The notes below the pieces were generated by a model that was not told where the DNA came from, ran no database searches, and saw only the letters and a program-made list of their open reading frames with translations. Position numbers and translations under genes: made by a program. Below are positions 51,078-60,271 of a stretch of DNA of 64,000 nucleotides, piece by piece. This stretch comes from Paraburkholderia dioscoreae (GTDB taxonomy: Bacteria > Pseudomonadota > Gammaproteobacteria > Burkholderiales > Burkholderiaceae), in contig NZ_LR699553.1 of the NCBI RefSeq assembly GCF_902459535.1, forward strand, positions 4,278,001 to 4,342,000, given 5' to 3'. Numbering within the stretch: the stretch's first letter is position 1; every line of letters begins with the position of its first letter.

Positions 51078-51674
51078 GTGACACAGCGATGCAACTGGGT
51101 ATCGAGCGAAGCGCTCGCACACTACCACGACACCGAATGGGGAGTGCCCTCGCGCGATGACCAGCATCTGTTCGAGATGCTGGTGCTGGAGGGCGCTCAG
51201 GCAGGTTTGTCGTGGTCGACGATTCTCAACAAACGGGCCGGCTATCGGCGCGCTTTCGCCGACTTCGATATCGACAAAGTCGCGCGCTTTACGCCGAAGC
51301 ATGTTGATGCGCTGGTGACGGACGAAAGTATCGTGCGCCATCGCGGCAAGATCGAAGCGGCCATTACCAACGCTCGCGCGGTCCAGCAGATTCAGGCCGA
51401 GCACGGCTCGCTTGCCAATTTCGTCTGGTCGTTCGTCGATCAGACGCCGATCCAGAACGATTGGGCTTCCTACAAGCAGGCGCCAGCGTCGACCGATATT
51501 TCGGACGCGCTCAGCAAGGGGCTGAAGCGCTACGGTTGCAAGTTCGTCGGCTCGACGATCTGCTATGCGTTCATGCAAGCGGTGGGTATGGTGAACGACC
51601 ATGAGGCGAGTTGCACGTGCCGCGCACGATGCGCGGCGCTCGGCAAGAAGGGACGTAATCGTAAAGCGGGATGA
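51078..51674 (+). CDS. tag: DNA-3-methyladenine glycosylase I
   Basis: Tag (198 aa from the GTG at 51078, with CAGGAG 6 nt upstream) removes 3-methyladenine from alkylated DNA. The family opening RCNWVSSEALAHYHDTEWG carries the zinc Cys and His. LFEMLVLEGAQAGLSWSTIL forms the base pocket. The C-terminal VNDHEASCTC supplies the remaining zinc ligands. The longer frame from 51018 lacks support. Confidence 0.95.
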   Translation: MTQRCNWVSSEALAHYHDTEWGVPSRDDQHLFEMLVLEGAQAGLSWSTILNKRAGYRRAFADFDIDKVARFTPKHVDALVTDESIVRHRGKIEAAITNARAVQQIQAEHGSLANFVWSFVDQTPIQNDWASYKQAPASTDISDALSKGLKRYGCKFVGSTICYAFMQAVGMVNDHEASCTCRARCAALGKKGRNRKAG

Positions 51675-52088
51675 AGCAGCGGCGGCGGCTTCCCGCTGTC
51701 TAGTACCGCGGTTCTAAAAAAGAAAGGTGGCTCAGGGAAACTCCCATGCGCCGCTGCGCGTGGTCCGCCCATCAGCCTGCGACGTAAGCCTGGAGGACGA
51801 AGACGCGACGCGCCGTGACGCCGGATTCGTCCCGATACGCCCAACCGGTGAAAGCGCTGCTGCGCTTCCGGGCCGCATTGGTCGTTATACCGTTACGAGC
51901 TGCGGCTGCGACAACCGGCAAACTCTGTCTGCGAGTTGCATCGACGAAAAACATCCGATTCGGGGAATCAGACGCTTTTCGCCGCGCCGCGCGAGTCCGG
52001 GCCTCGCCGCCGAATAGCGCGCGCCCGATATCGCCAGTCGCACGCTCAAACAACGAATAACCGCGGCGTAGCGCACGGGAGACCAACC
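51675..52088. other. Intergenic region between tag and a hypothetical gene
   Basis: About 410 bp. Small overlapping open frames on both strands show no motif or good start site. I see no clear terminator or RNA gene. Confidence 0.4.
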
Positions 52089-52514
52089 ATGAAAACGCTT
52101 AACTTCCTGACGCATCAGGATATTTTCGACCAGGCCGTCGACCATCTGTTAGCCCAGAAATGCGCCGCACTGCTGCCGCGCGGCGGCGGCGCCTATCGCG
52201 GCTATTGCGGCGGCTGCCCGGTGGGCAACTTCATCAGGCCTCGCGACTACATGACCGCGATGGAAGGTATTCCGGTGCGCTATGTGGGCAAAACGGCCAC
52301 CGCAATGCCGGCGTATATGGATGTCGGCGTGTCCGCCCTGAAGAAGGCGCTTCTGCGCTCGCACATCAATGTGTACGACCCGGCCACCGTCGATCTGCTC
52401 AGTTGCCTGCAAAACGTGCACGATGCATTTGGCACGTGGGAGTGGCGTGACCGTCTGGGCTCGATCGCCCGCCAGTTCGGCCTTTCCGCCGGACGGCTGA
52501 AGAGCGCGGCATAA
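52089..52514 (+). CDS. Hypothetical protein (141 aa)
   Basis: I do not recognise this family. The protein is soluble with no signal peptide. It opens MKTLNFLTHQDIFDQAVDHL and has a central GYCGGCPVGNFI segment (two Cys in CGGC) and PVRYVG. The C-terminal half looks helical. The ATG at 52089 is chosen because the 51-codon upstream extension is Arg-rich and unconvincing. Base use is normal for the genome. Confidence 0.7.
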   Translation: MKTLNFLTHQDIFDQAVDHLLAQKCAALLPRGGGAYRGYCGGCPVGNFIRPRDYMTAMEGIPVRYVGKTATAMPAYMDVGVSALKKALLRSHINVYDPATVDLLSCLQNVHDAFGTWEWRDRLGSIARQFGLSAGRLKSAA

Positions 52515-52658
52515 CAGGGATACGGCTCGCCAAAGCACGACTGCGGCACCACCTCGGGTCGCGGCGCACACCGTCCGCCACCACAAACGCACAACCGCCT
52601 TGGTCGCCCAACGCCGGGCGATCCAACGAACGGCCAAAAAGAAACGGCCAAAAAGCAA

Positions 52659-52697
52659 AACGGCGATGTGGCTTCTTTCGAAGCTCACACCGCCGTT
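52659..52697 (-). terminator. Rho-independent terminator of rpsU
   Basis: On the minus strand AACGGCG-GTGTG-GCTTC pairs with GAAGC-CACAT-CGCCGTT around a GAAA loop and is followed by TTGCTTTTT. It begins 23 nt after the rpsU stop. Confidence 0.85.
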
Positions 52698-52719
52698 CGG
52701 CCGTGCGGAAAAAGCGTGC

Positions 52720-52932
52720 TTAGTGCAGCTTCTTCGGCAGCATCTGGCTGCGCAGGCGCTTGTGCAGGCGCTTCACAGCAGCAGCCTTCTTGCGCTTACG
52801 TGCCGTGGTCGGCTTTTCGTACGATTGGCGCTCACGCAGTTCAGCGATCAGGCCATTCTTTTCGATTGCGCGACGAAAGCGGCGAATCGCCACTTCGAAC
52901 GGCTCGTTTTCTTTCAGAAGAATCGTCGTCAT
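52720..52932 (-). CDS. rpsU: Ribosomal protein S21
   Basis: The 70-aa basic protein is the small-subunit protein S21 (bS21). It has the family sequence LLKENEPFEVAIRRFRRAIE, then RQSYEKPTTARKRKKAAAVK, and ends RLRSQMLPKKLH. It stands alone here, with its own terminator. Confidence 0.97.
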   Translation of the reverse strand: MTTILLKENEPFEVAIRRFRRAIEKNGLIAELRERQSYEKPTTARKRKKAAAVKRLHKRLRSQMLPKKLH

Positions 52933-53289
52933 GTAATTCCTAACTCAATCACTTGATAGGGGTAAATTGCGTGGCGGCATACCGCTCACGCGCCGGCCCT
53001 CCGGTCGTTCCAATTCATGGCCAGTAACAGGCAAACGCGGGCAGAACCCGGCCAAACCACGATTGAAACGAGAGGCAAAGCGGCCACGGAGGCCGGAAAA
53101 GAGAGGTGGGGAGTTCACCGCGGAACGCGGACAGACATGATGCAAAAGCCGCGTCTGCTGCCGTTTCGCCGACCTTTCATCAACGGAAAGGCGTTGACGA
53201 AACAGGCAAAGATCTCAATTCACTCCCGATGATATCAGGAAACTCTCCATCCTACCAGGGGTTTAGCGATTGCGCCAGGTCGTTTGCGC
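52933..53289. other. Intergenic region upstream of rpsU
   Basis: About 360 bp between rpsU and the aldo/keto reductase gene. It must hold the rpsU promoter; no other gene or RNA seen. Confidence 0.4.
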
Positions 53290-54231
53290 TCAGGCGCTAG
53301 CTTCGTTCAGCTCGCGGATATCGGCGCCCGTCAGCATCAGATGAACGGCTGCCGCGAGGCTTTTGAGCTGGTCGACCGACGTTGCGCTGGCAATCGGGGC
53401 CGTAACGCCAGGCCGCGCGATCAGCCATGCCAGGGCAACCGTAGCCGGCGTGCTGCCATGCGCGTCGGCGATCCGGTCCAGCGCGGCAAGAATTCGCAAA
53501 CCGCGTTCGTTCAGGTACTTTTCGACCCGGCTGCCGCGCGCCTTGTTGGCCAGATCCGCTTTCGAGCGGTATTTACCGGACAGAAAGCCGCTCGCAAGAC
53601 TGTAGTACACCACCACGCCGAGCTGATTGGCGAGCGCCACCGGCTCGATGTCGCGCTCATATTCCGCGCGGTCATACAGGTTGTATTCCGGCTGCAACAG
53701 CTGATATTCGGGTAGTCCGTGCTGACGGGACACCGCAAGCGCTTCCTCCACGCGCGCGCCGCTGTAGTTCGACGCGCCGATCACCCGCACCTTGCCCGCC
53801 TCGATCAGTTTCTGATACGCGCCGAGCGTTTCGGCGAGCGGCGTTTCGGTGTCGTCGTCGTGGGAAAAGTAGACGTCGATGTAATCGGTTTGCAAGCGCC
53901 GCAGCGAATCCTCTAGAGCGGCCTGAATGTTCGCCGCCGACAACCCCTTGCGTTGCGGATGCTTCGAGACCTTGGTGGCGAGCACGATCTTGTCGCGCTT
54001 GCCGCTCTGACGGAGCCATTTGCCGATGATGGTTTCCGACTCTCCGCCCTGGTTGCCCGGCACCCACGCGGAATAGACATCGGCAGTATCGATAAAGTCG
54101 AGTCCGGCATCGACAAACGCATCCAGAATCGAAAACGAGGTGGCTTCATCGGCGGTCCAGCCGAAAACATTGCCGCCGAACATAAGCGGTGCGACCTGTA
54201 ATTGCGAACGCCCAATCCTGCGCTTTTGCAT
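53290..54231 (-). CDS. Aldo/keto reductase
   Basis: From the ATG at 54231 (GGAGAA upstream) the protein is 313 aa. It is an NADPH-dependent AKR TIM barrel: active-site Asp and Tyr in LDFIDTADVYSAW, Lys in VLATKVSKHP, and His in YIDVYFSHDDD. The C-terminal cofactor region is ALAWLIARPGVTAPIASA. The substrate is unknown. An in-frame GTG-like start 7 codons upstream is less likely. Confidence 0.93.
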   Translation of the reverse strand: MQKRRIGRSQLQVAPLMFGGNVFGWTADEATSFSILDAFVDAGLDFIDTADVYSAWVPGNQGGESETIIGKWLRQSGKRDKIVLATKVSKHPQRKGLSAANIQAALEDSLRRLQTDYIDVYFSHDDDTETPLAETLGAYQKLIEAGKVRVIGASNYSGARVEEALAVSRQHGLPEYQLLQPEYNLYDRAEYERDIEPVALANQLGVVVYYSLASGFLSGKYRSKADLANKARGSRVEKYLNERGLRILAALDRIADAHGSTPATVALAWLIARPGVTAPIASATSVDQLKSLAAAVHLMLTGADIRELNEASA

Positions 54232-54374
54232 GATTTCTCCAGGGTTTGTCACGAGAGAAAAAGAGAATACGCCGTCTTTTCAATACCTGCAGTGGGTCTG
54301 CGGAGCAAGGCTTCGCGGGCTGCGCAGCGCCGCCCGGCCCGGAAAACAATTGGGTCGCTATTGCACAAAGTTCC

Positions 54375-54401
54375 TCAAGTTTTTTTAAGAGGCGCCGTCA
54401 A
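54375..54401 (+). promoter_or_regulatory. Sigma-28 (FliA) promoter of fliC
   Basis: TCAAGTTT, an 11-nt spacer, GCCGTCAA (7/8 and 6/8 of consensus, exact spacing). Transcription should start near 54408, giving a leader of about 80 nt before fliC. Confidence 0.85.
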
Positions 54402-54489
54402 CCTTCACTGAGGCGGCCAGCAATGAACGAGTGCTTCCGCCGATGCCAACGTGGCGTATTGGGCTCAAGGCTTATTTAGGAGATTTTCC

Positions 54490-55635
54490 ATGCTCGGAAT
54501 CAATAGCAACATCAACTCGCTGGTTGCACAGCAAAACCTTAATGGCTCGCAAAGCGCCCTTTCGCAAGCCATCACCCGTCTGTCGTCGGGCAAGCGCATC
54601 AACAGCGCGGCTGACGATGCAGCAGGCCTGGCAATCTCGACGCGTATGCAAACGCAGATCAACGGCCTGAACCAGGGCGTGTCGAATGCGAATGACGGCG
54701 TGTCGATGATTCAAACCGCATCGAGCGCACTGTCCTCGCTGACCTCCAGCCTGCAACGTATCCGCCAGTTGGCGGTGCAAGCATCGACCGGTTCGCTGTC
54801 GTCGAGCGACCAGGCAGCGCTGCAGAAGGAAGTTTCGGCACAGATCGCTGAAGTGAACCGTATCGCATCGCAAACGACGTACAACGGCACCAACATTCTG
54901 GACGGCTCGGCAGGCAGCGTGACGTTCCAGGTCGGCGCGAACGTCGGTCAGACGATCAGCCTGGATCTGAGCCAATCGATGTCGGCAGCGAAGATCGGCG
55001 GCGGCCTGGTGCAAACGGGTCAAACGGTCGGCACGATCGCCGTCAGCCTCAGCTCGACGGGTGTCTACACGAGCACGGGCGCAACGATCACGTCGATCAA
55101 CGTGCTGTCGGACGGCAAGGGCGGCTATACGTTCACCGACCAGAACAACCAGGCTATCTCGGCTGCGGCAGTGAGCTCGATTTTCAGCGCTGGTACGGCC
55201 TCGGGCACCGGCACTGCAATTACTTCGCTCGCGCTCAGCGCAGGTGCCATTCCGACGACCGGCGCGGCGTCCTCCGCCGCCATCGCATCGGTCGCACAGA
55301 TCAACGCGATCAACAACCCGCCGACGGTTTCGGGCCTCGACATCAGCACGGTCACCGGCGCGAACGAGGCAATGGTCTCTATCGACAATGCGCTGCAGAC
55401 CGTGAACACGCTGCAAGCTGCACTGGGCGCCGCGCAAAACCGCTTCACCGCAATCTCGACGTCGCAGCAAGCTGAATCGACCGACCTGTCGTCGGCACAG
55501 TCGCAAATCACGGACGCCAACTTCGCACAAGAAACGGCCAACCTGAGCAAGGCGCAAGTGCTGCAACAAGCTGGTATCTCGGTGTTGGCGCAAGCTAACT
55601 CGAACCCACAGCAAGTTCTGAAGCTCCTGCAGTAA
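54490..55635 (+). CDS. fliC: FliC, flagellin
   Basis: FliC (381 aa) is the filament subunit. I start at 54490 (MLGINSNINSLVAQQNLNGS, with TTAGGAG upstream). The D0/D1 N-terminal half has LSSGKRINSAADDAAGLAIS and NDGVSMIQTASSAL. The C-terminal D1/D0 ends QQAGISVLAQANSNPQQVLK. The variable surface domain (about 175-280) is Ser/Thr-rich, offering many possible O-glycosylation sites next to the glycosyltransferase cluster. An in-frame ATG 13 codons upstream is rejected. Confidence 0.97.
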   Translation: MLGINSNINSLVAQQNLNGSQSALSQAITRLSSGKRINSAADDAAGLAISTRMQTQINGLNQGVSNANDGVSMIQTASSALSSLTSSLQRIRQLAVQASTGSLSSSDQAALQKEVSAQIAEVNRIASQTTYNGTNILDGSAGSVTFQVGANVGQTISLDLSQSMSAAKIGGGLVQTGQTVGTIAVSLSSTGVYTSTGATITSINVLSDGKGGYTFTDQNNQAISAAAVSSIFSAGTASGTGTAITSLALSAGAIPTTGAASSAAIASVAQINAINNPPTVSGLDISTVTGANEAMVSIDNALQTVNTLQAALGAAQNRFTAISTSQQAESTDLSSAQSQITDANFAQETANLSKAQVLQQAGISVLAQANSNPQQVLKLLQ

Positions 55636-55650
55636 GAGCTGACGCAGTAA

Positions 55651-55742
55651 CGGCGATGCGCCGCGCGCAAACGGGGCGCATCGCCGGGTTTCAAGCGACG
55701 GGAGGCATGCCTCCCGCCGTGCATTTCCATCACGTAGTGATG
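55651..55742. repeat. Three successive inverted repeats between fliC and fliD
   Basis: First, CGGCGATGCGCC / GGCGCATCGCCG (55651-55686, 12-bp stem), is a likely fliC terminator with only GGTTTC after it. Second, a perfect 18-bp palindrome (55699-55716). Third, CATCAC-GTA-GTGATG (55728-55742). I saw no sigma-28 site for fliD. Confidence 0.65.
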
Positions 55743-55792
55743 TAGCATCGCGCACCAACCAACACCGATTTCCAGACGCCCGGAGCCTCTGC

Positions 55793-57310
55793 ATGTCCTC
55801 GATCTCAACCTCGTCTTCTACAGCAAGCGCCAACGCCGCGCTGCAGTCGGCTGCCCAATCGATCATCAGCGGCTCGACGGGCAATTCGTCGATGGACGTG
55901 TCGACACTCGTCACGGCGCTCGTGAACGCCAAGACCGCCGGACAAACCGCGGCTCTGGCGGCACAGCAAACCACCGACAACACCACGCTGTCCGCGTACG
56001 GCGCACTGAGCTCGGCGCTCAGCGCGCTGCAGTCGGGCATCACGAATCTCGCCAACGGCAACACGCTGGCAACGTTCGCGGCGACCGCGAGCGGTACCGG
56101 GCTGACGGCGACAGCCGGCGTCGGCGCCGTGGCCGGCAGTTATTCGATCGCCGTGACGCAGATCGCCAGCTCGCAAGCCTTATCGTCGGCAGCCTTCGGC
56201 GCCACGACGGCGCTAGGCACTGGCACGCTGTCGATCTCGATGAACGGCAAGTCGATGGATATCAACGTCGACAGCAGCAACAACACGCTCTCGGGCATCG
56301 CGTCGGCGATCAACGCGAGCAGCAGCAACCCGGGCGTCACGGCCACCATCGTGACCGGCACGGACGGCGCCCACCTCGTGCTGCGCGCGGCGAACACGGG
56401 GGCGGCCAACGTCATCAACGTCTCGACCAGCAACGTCACGAGCGACACCGGCCTGTCGAGCCTCGGCGTGACGTCGACGGCCAGCACCACGGGCGGCCAG
56501 TCGTCGATCTCGTCGGCTAATTCGAACAGCGCGTGGACGCAAAGTGGCTACGCGCAAGACGCGGAGTACACGATCGGCGGAATCGCGGGCAGCAGTTCCA
56601 GCAACGCGGTGACCGGCGCCATTTCAGGCGTGACGATCAACCTGACGGCGGCGGCCGTGGGCACGCCCGCTGGCACCCCGCAGACGCTGACCATCGCGCA
56701 GGACACTACGTCGCAGAACACCGCGATCAACAATTTCGTGAGCCTGTACAACACCGTCGTGACGACGATGTCCACGCTCACGTCGTTCAGTTCCGGCTCG
56801 ACGTCGCAAGGTCCGCTGCTGGGCGACTCCACGCTGCAGACGATCAAGAACACGCTGGCCAATATCGTCGGCGGTGCGGTTGGCTCGGGCAGCACGGGCG
56901 CCACCCTGGCGGCGATCGGCATCACGCTGAAGGACGATCCGGCGGACGGCACGCTGGTGGTCGACAACAACGCGCTGAACACGGCGCTGACGAGCAGCCC
57001 GGCCACGGTCGCATCGCTGTTCAATTCGACCAACGGCATTGCCGAGCAGTTGAACGCCAGCATCACCACCTTCACGCAGACCGGCGGCATCATCGACACG
57101 CGCAATAGCGCGCTGAACGCCGACCTGAAGAGCATCGCCACACAGCAAACCGCGCTCGCCGACTACACGACACAATTGACGAACCAGTATCAGGCGCAGT
57201 TCACCGCGCTGAACACGTTGATGGCGACCATGAACAACAATTCGCAATACCTGACCGCGCTGTTCGGCGGCACCAACAGCGCAGGCGCGCTGGCCACGAA
57301 CAAGAGCTAA
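55793..57310 (+). CDS. fliD: FliD, filament cap (HAP2)
   Basis: FliD (505 aa) caps the filament and folds incoming flagellin. The N-terminal D0 segment has MDVSTLVTALVNAKTAGQTA and a coiled-coil stretch around 45-90. The centre is Ser/Thr/Ala-rich beta structure. The C-terminal D0 helix has LNADLKSIATQQTALADYTT, then QYQAQFTALNTLMATMNNN and the ending SQYLTALFGG. It lies 157 nt after fliC and 3 nt before fliT. Confidence 0.95.
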   Translation: MSSISTSSSTASANAALQSAAQSIISGSTGNSSMDVSTLVTALVNAKTAGQTAALAAQQTTDNTTLSAYGALSSALSALQSGITNLANGNTLATFAATASGTGLTATAGVGAVAGSYSIAVTQIASSQALSSAAFGATTALGTGTLSISMNGKSMDINVDSSNNTLSGIASAINASSSNPGVTATIVTGTDGAHLVLRAANTGAANVINVSTSNVTSDTGLSSLGVTSTASTTGGQSSISSANSNSAWTQSGYAQDAEYTIGGIAGSSSSNAVTGAISGVTINLTAAAVGTPAGTPQTLTIAQDTTSQNTAINNFVSLYNTVVTTMSTLTSFSSGSTSQGPLLGDSTLQTIKNTLANIVGGAVGSGSTGATLAAIGITLKDDPADGTLVVDNNALNTALTSSPATVASLFNSTNGIAEQLNASITTFTQTGGIIDTRNSALNADLKSIATQQTALADYTTQLTNQYQAQFTALNTLMATMNNNSQYLTALFGGTNSAGALATNKS

Positions 57311-57313
57311 GCC

Positions 57314-57628
57314 ATGAACACGCACAACATGACCCAGGCGGAACTGGTCGAACGCGTGTTGTCCATCACGCGGGCAATCGAACAGGCGGCCTCGCTCGCC
57401 GACTGGCCGGAAGCCGCCCGCCTGACCGAAACGCGCTCGCCGCTGCTGATGTCGCTCACCGCCGGCCAGAAACCGGCCGCGCTGGAGATGATCCGCCAGA
57501 TCCAGGCGATCGACGCCGCGCTACTCGCCGACGCTGAAGTCACCCAGAACGAATTGCACATCGAGTTCGAAGCGGCGATCGGACGCACCAGGGCAGCCGG
57601 GGAATATCAGCGGATGGCCCGCCTGTAG
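57314..57628 (+). CDS. fliT: FliT-like flagellar chaperone
   Basis: This 104-aa helical protein directly after fliD fits FliT, the FliD chaperone. It has a FliT-like amphipathic start (QAELVERVLSITRAIEQAAS), the LADWPEAARLTETRSPLLMS phrase and a C-terminal helix IGRTRAAGEYQRMARL. Sequence identity within this family is low, so the call leans on position. No fliS follows or precedes it here. Confidence 0.85.
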   Translation: MNTHNMTQAELVERVLSITRAIEQAASLADWPEAARLTETRSPLLMSLTAGQKPAALEMIRQIQAIDAALLADAEVTQNELHIEFEAAIGRTRAAGEYQRMARL

Positions 57629-57743
57629 AAAAATCAGCCGGGGCGGAGCCGCGCAAGGCGACGTCCGCTCCCAAACAGCCGGCTCAGCCGGCCGACCCAA
57701 CAATAAGAACTACGTGCCGAAGTGAGGCGCGCTCGTTCCCTCA

Positions 57744-57765
57744 GCCCGCCTCGTGCGGGTTTTTT
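57744..57765 (+). terminator. Rho-independent terminator after fliDT
   Basis: CCCGC-CTCGT-GCGGG followed by seven T residues (57759-57765). It separates fliDT transcription from the glycosylation cluster, whose promoter should lie in 57766-57895. Confidence 0.88.
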
Positions 57766-57895
57766 TCTTGTCTTTCGGCTTTTCACCCGTCCTCCCCATA
57801 CGCCAAACAGGCGGCCTTTTCCCCATCATCTCCGAGCATCAGAACCGCTTGCCCCGTCGCACAATTTCGTTCATAGACCATTCTGCGCTGAGACC

Positions 57896-60271
57896 ATGAC
57901 TCTCCTGTACGAGCAGCCCACCGCCAACCCCTTGACGTCCGAGCAGCAACTCGAGCAGGACATTGCGCTCGTCTTGCAAACGGCTCTGGAGCACCACCAC
58001 AAGGGTGAATTCGACGACGCCGAAACGCTCTATCGTGCGATTCTCGACGCGAAGCCGCAGCACGCGGACGTGCTGTACAACCTTGCCGTGCTGCTCGGCC
58101 AGACCGATCGGTCGCGGGACGCATTGCCGCTTTTCGAGCAACTCCTCGGGTACCAGCCGCAAAACGGGCAGTACTGGGCAGCCTATGTCAGCGCATTGAT
58201 CGACGCAGGTGAAGCCGCCGCCGCGTGGCTCGCCCTGGAGATGGGCCAGAAGCAAGGGCTGAAAGGCCCCGCAGTGGATGGCCTCATCGTCCGGATGTCG
58301 AATCCGGACAAAGTCATCTCGACATTTCCGGTTGTGCCCAAAGAGCCACCGGGAACCGCCCTGCCGGCCGCGGAAAAAGGCGCCTCGGCAAACGCTCAGG
58401 AAAACCGCTCCACGATCGCGTCGGGACGCCGGATCAGCCAGCAGGAAACGAATCGCTACACGGCGCTGTACAACAAAGGCAATATCACCGAAGCGGTGAA
58501 AATTGCCCGCTCGTTCACCGAACGCTTCCCCGCGGACGGCAACGCGTGGCGATGGCTCGGCATCGCGCTGCACCGGCTGGGCCGTTACGACGACGCGGTC
58601 GCCCCGTTGAGCAAAGCCGCGGAACTGCTGCCCGAGGAACTCGAGAGCCGCACGGTGCTCGCGGATACGCTTCGCCTGAAGGGGCAGTATGCAGAAACGG
58701 AACAGGTTTGCCGCGCGATCCTCGAGATCAATCCGGAATACGCCGAAGCGCAGCGCATCTTTGCCATGTCGCTGGTGCATCAGGGCCGCGTAGCTGAGGG
58801 TTTTGCCGCAGCACGCCGCGCCATCGAACTGAAGCCGGACGATTCAAGCATCTACAGCACGCTGGGTGTGCTGCAACTCGACCTGGGCTTCGTGGCGGAA
58901 GCGGAGCAAAACTTCCGCGTGGCGCTTGAGAAAAACCCCAAAGACCCGATCTCGGCCGACAACTTTCTGTTTGCCCTCGCTCACAACCCTGAGATCGATC
59001 AGGGCACGCTGTTCGCCGAGCACCTCAAATTCGCGCAGCAACACGAAGCGCCAGTGCGCGCACAGTGGCCACGGCACGTCAACAAGCGCTCGCCGACGCG
59101 CAAACTCAAAATCGGCCTCGTCTCCGGCGATCTGTTCCGGCATGCCGTAGCGTCCTACCTGCTTCCGGTCATGCAGCATCTCGCCCAGGACCCGAACGTC
59201 TCCCTCCATGTGTACAACAACTACATCATGGAAGATGACTACACCCGATTGCTGCGCGATTGCGCCGATGAATGGCAGCAGATCACCGGCATGCCGGACG
59301 CGCAGCTGGCCAACAAGATCCGCGACGAACGCATCGACATTCTGTTCGACCTGTCGGGACATACGGGCCGCAACCGCCTCCTCACGTTTGCGCGCAAGCC
59401 CGCGCCGATCCAGGTGAGCTGGCTCGGCTATCCGGCCACCACAGGCCTCAGCGCGATGGATTACTACCTGGTGGACAGATTCGGCGTACCGTTCGGCGAT
59501 GCCGAACGTATGTTCTCGGAGAAGATCGTCCATTTGCCGGCGAACGCTCCGTTCCTGCCCGAAAAGAGCGCGCCGCCGGTCAACATTCTGCCGGCCATGC
59601 ACAACGGCTATGTAACCTTCGGCAGTTTCAACCGGATGAACAAATTGCGCCGCGACGTGATCGCGCTGTGGGCGGAATTACTGCACGCGCAGCCTTCGTC
59701 GCGCATGCTGCTCGGCGCAATCGCCAACGACGATGACGAACAGCTCCTGATCGACTGGTTCGGCAGCGTCGGTATCGGACGCGAGCGGCTGATGTTCCGT
59801 CGCCGCTCGAGCATCCCGGTCTATCTGCAGCAGCATTTTCACGTCGACATCTGTCTCGACACGTTCCCATACACGGGTTCGACCACCGTGCTGAATTCCT
59901 TGTGGATGGGCGTGCCGACTCTGACCATCTGCGGCAACACGCTACCGAGCCGCGCCGGCACCACCTGGATGTCGCACGTCGGGCTGGAGCAGTTTCTCGC
60001 TACGGACAAGGCGGATTTCGTCGCTAAGGGCGTTGCGCTGTCCTCCGATATTCCCGCGCTCGCCGCGCTGCGCATCGGTCTGCGCGAACGCTGCATGGCC
60101 TCGGCGGCATTCCGGCCCGAAGTGGTCGCCGCAGGGTTGTCGCGCGCCTTGCGAATCATGTGGCAACGCTGGTGCGATGGCCAACCGGCGATCCCGTTCG
60201 AAGTAACGGCAGAAGAAGCCATTGCCGCCACAGGCGACACCGCGCCATCCGAAACAGGGGAAAACAAGTGA
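57896..60271 (+). CDS. TPR / O-GlcNAc-transferase (SPINDLY)-like glycosyltransferase
   Basis: The 791-aa protein (ATG at 57896) joins N-terminal TPR repeats (about 20-370; for example GEFDDAETLYRAILDAKPQH and LGRYDDAVAPLSKAAELLPE) to a GT41/SPINDLY C-terminal catalytic domain (about 400-770). Catalytic-domain motifs are KIGLVSGDLFRHAVASYLLP, PIQVSWLGYPATTGLSAMDY, and the UDP-site segment GSTTVLNSLWMGVPTL then GNTLPSRAGTTWMSHVGLEQ. Such enzymes O-glycosylate Ser/Thr of proteins. Its place after fliC-fliD-fliT suggests flagellin as the target, which is an inference. The in-frame extension upstream to 57722 crosses a terminator and is rejected. Confidence 0.92.
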   Translation: MTLLYEQPTANPLTSEQQLEQDIALVLQTALEHHHKGEFDDAETLYRAILDAKPQHADVLYNLAVLLGQTDRSRDALPLFEQLLGYQPQNGQYWAAYVSALIDAGEAAAAWLALEMGQKQGLKGPAVDGLIVRMSNPDKVISTFPVVPKEPPGTALPAAEKGASANAQENRSTIASGRRISQQETNRYTALYNKGNITEAVKIARSFTERFPADGNAWRWLGIALHRLGRYDDAVAPLSKAAELLPEELESRTVLADTLRLKGQYAETEQVCRAILEINPEYAEAQRIFAMSLVHQGRVAEGFAAARRAIELKPDDSSIYSTLGVLQLDLGFVAEAEQNFRVALEKNPKDPISADNFLFALAHNPEIDQGTLFAEHLKFAQQHEAPVRAQWPRHVNKRSPTRKLKIGLVSGDLFRHAVASYLLPVMQHLAQDPNVSLHVYNNYIMEDDYTRLLRDCADEWQQITGMPDAQLANKIRDERIDILFDLSGHTGRNRLLTFARKPAPIQVSWLGYPATTGLSAMDYYLVDRFGVPFGDAERMFSEKIVHLPANAPFLPEKSAPPVNILPAMHNGYVTFGSFNRMNKLRRDVIALWAELLHAQPSSRMLLGAIANDDDEQLLIDWFGSVGIGRERLMFRRRSSIPVYLQQHFHVDICLDTFPYTGSTTVLNSLWMGVPTLTICGNTLPSRAGTTWMSHVGLEQFLATDKADFVAKGVALSSDIPALAALRIGLRERCMASAAFRPEVVAAGLSRALRIMWQRWCDGQPAIPFEVTAEEAIAATGDTAPSETGENK

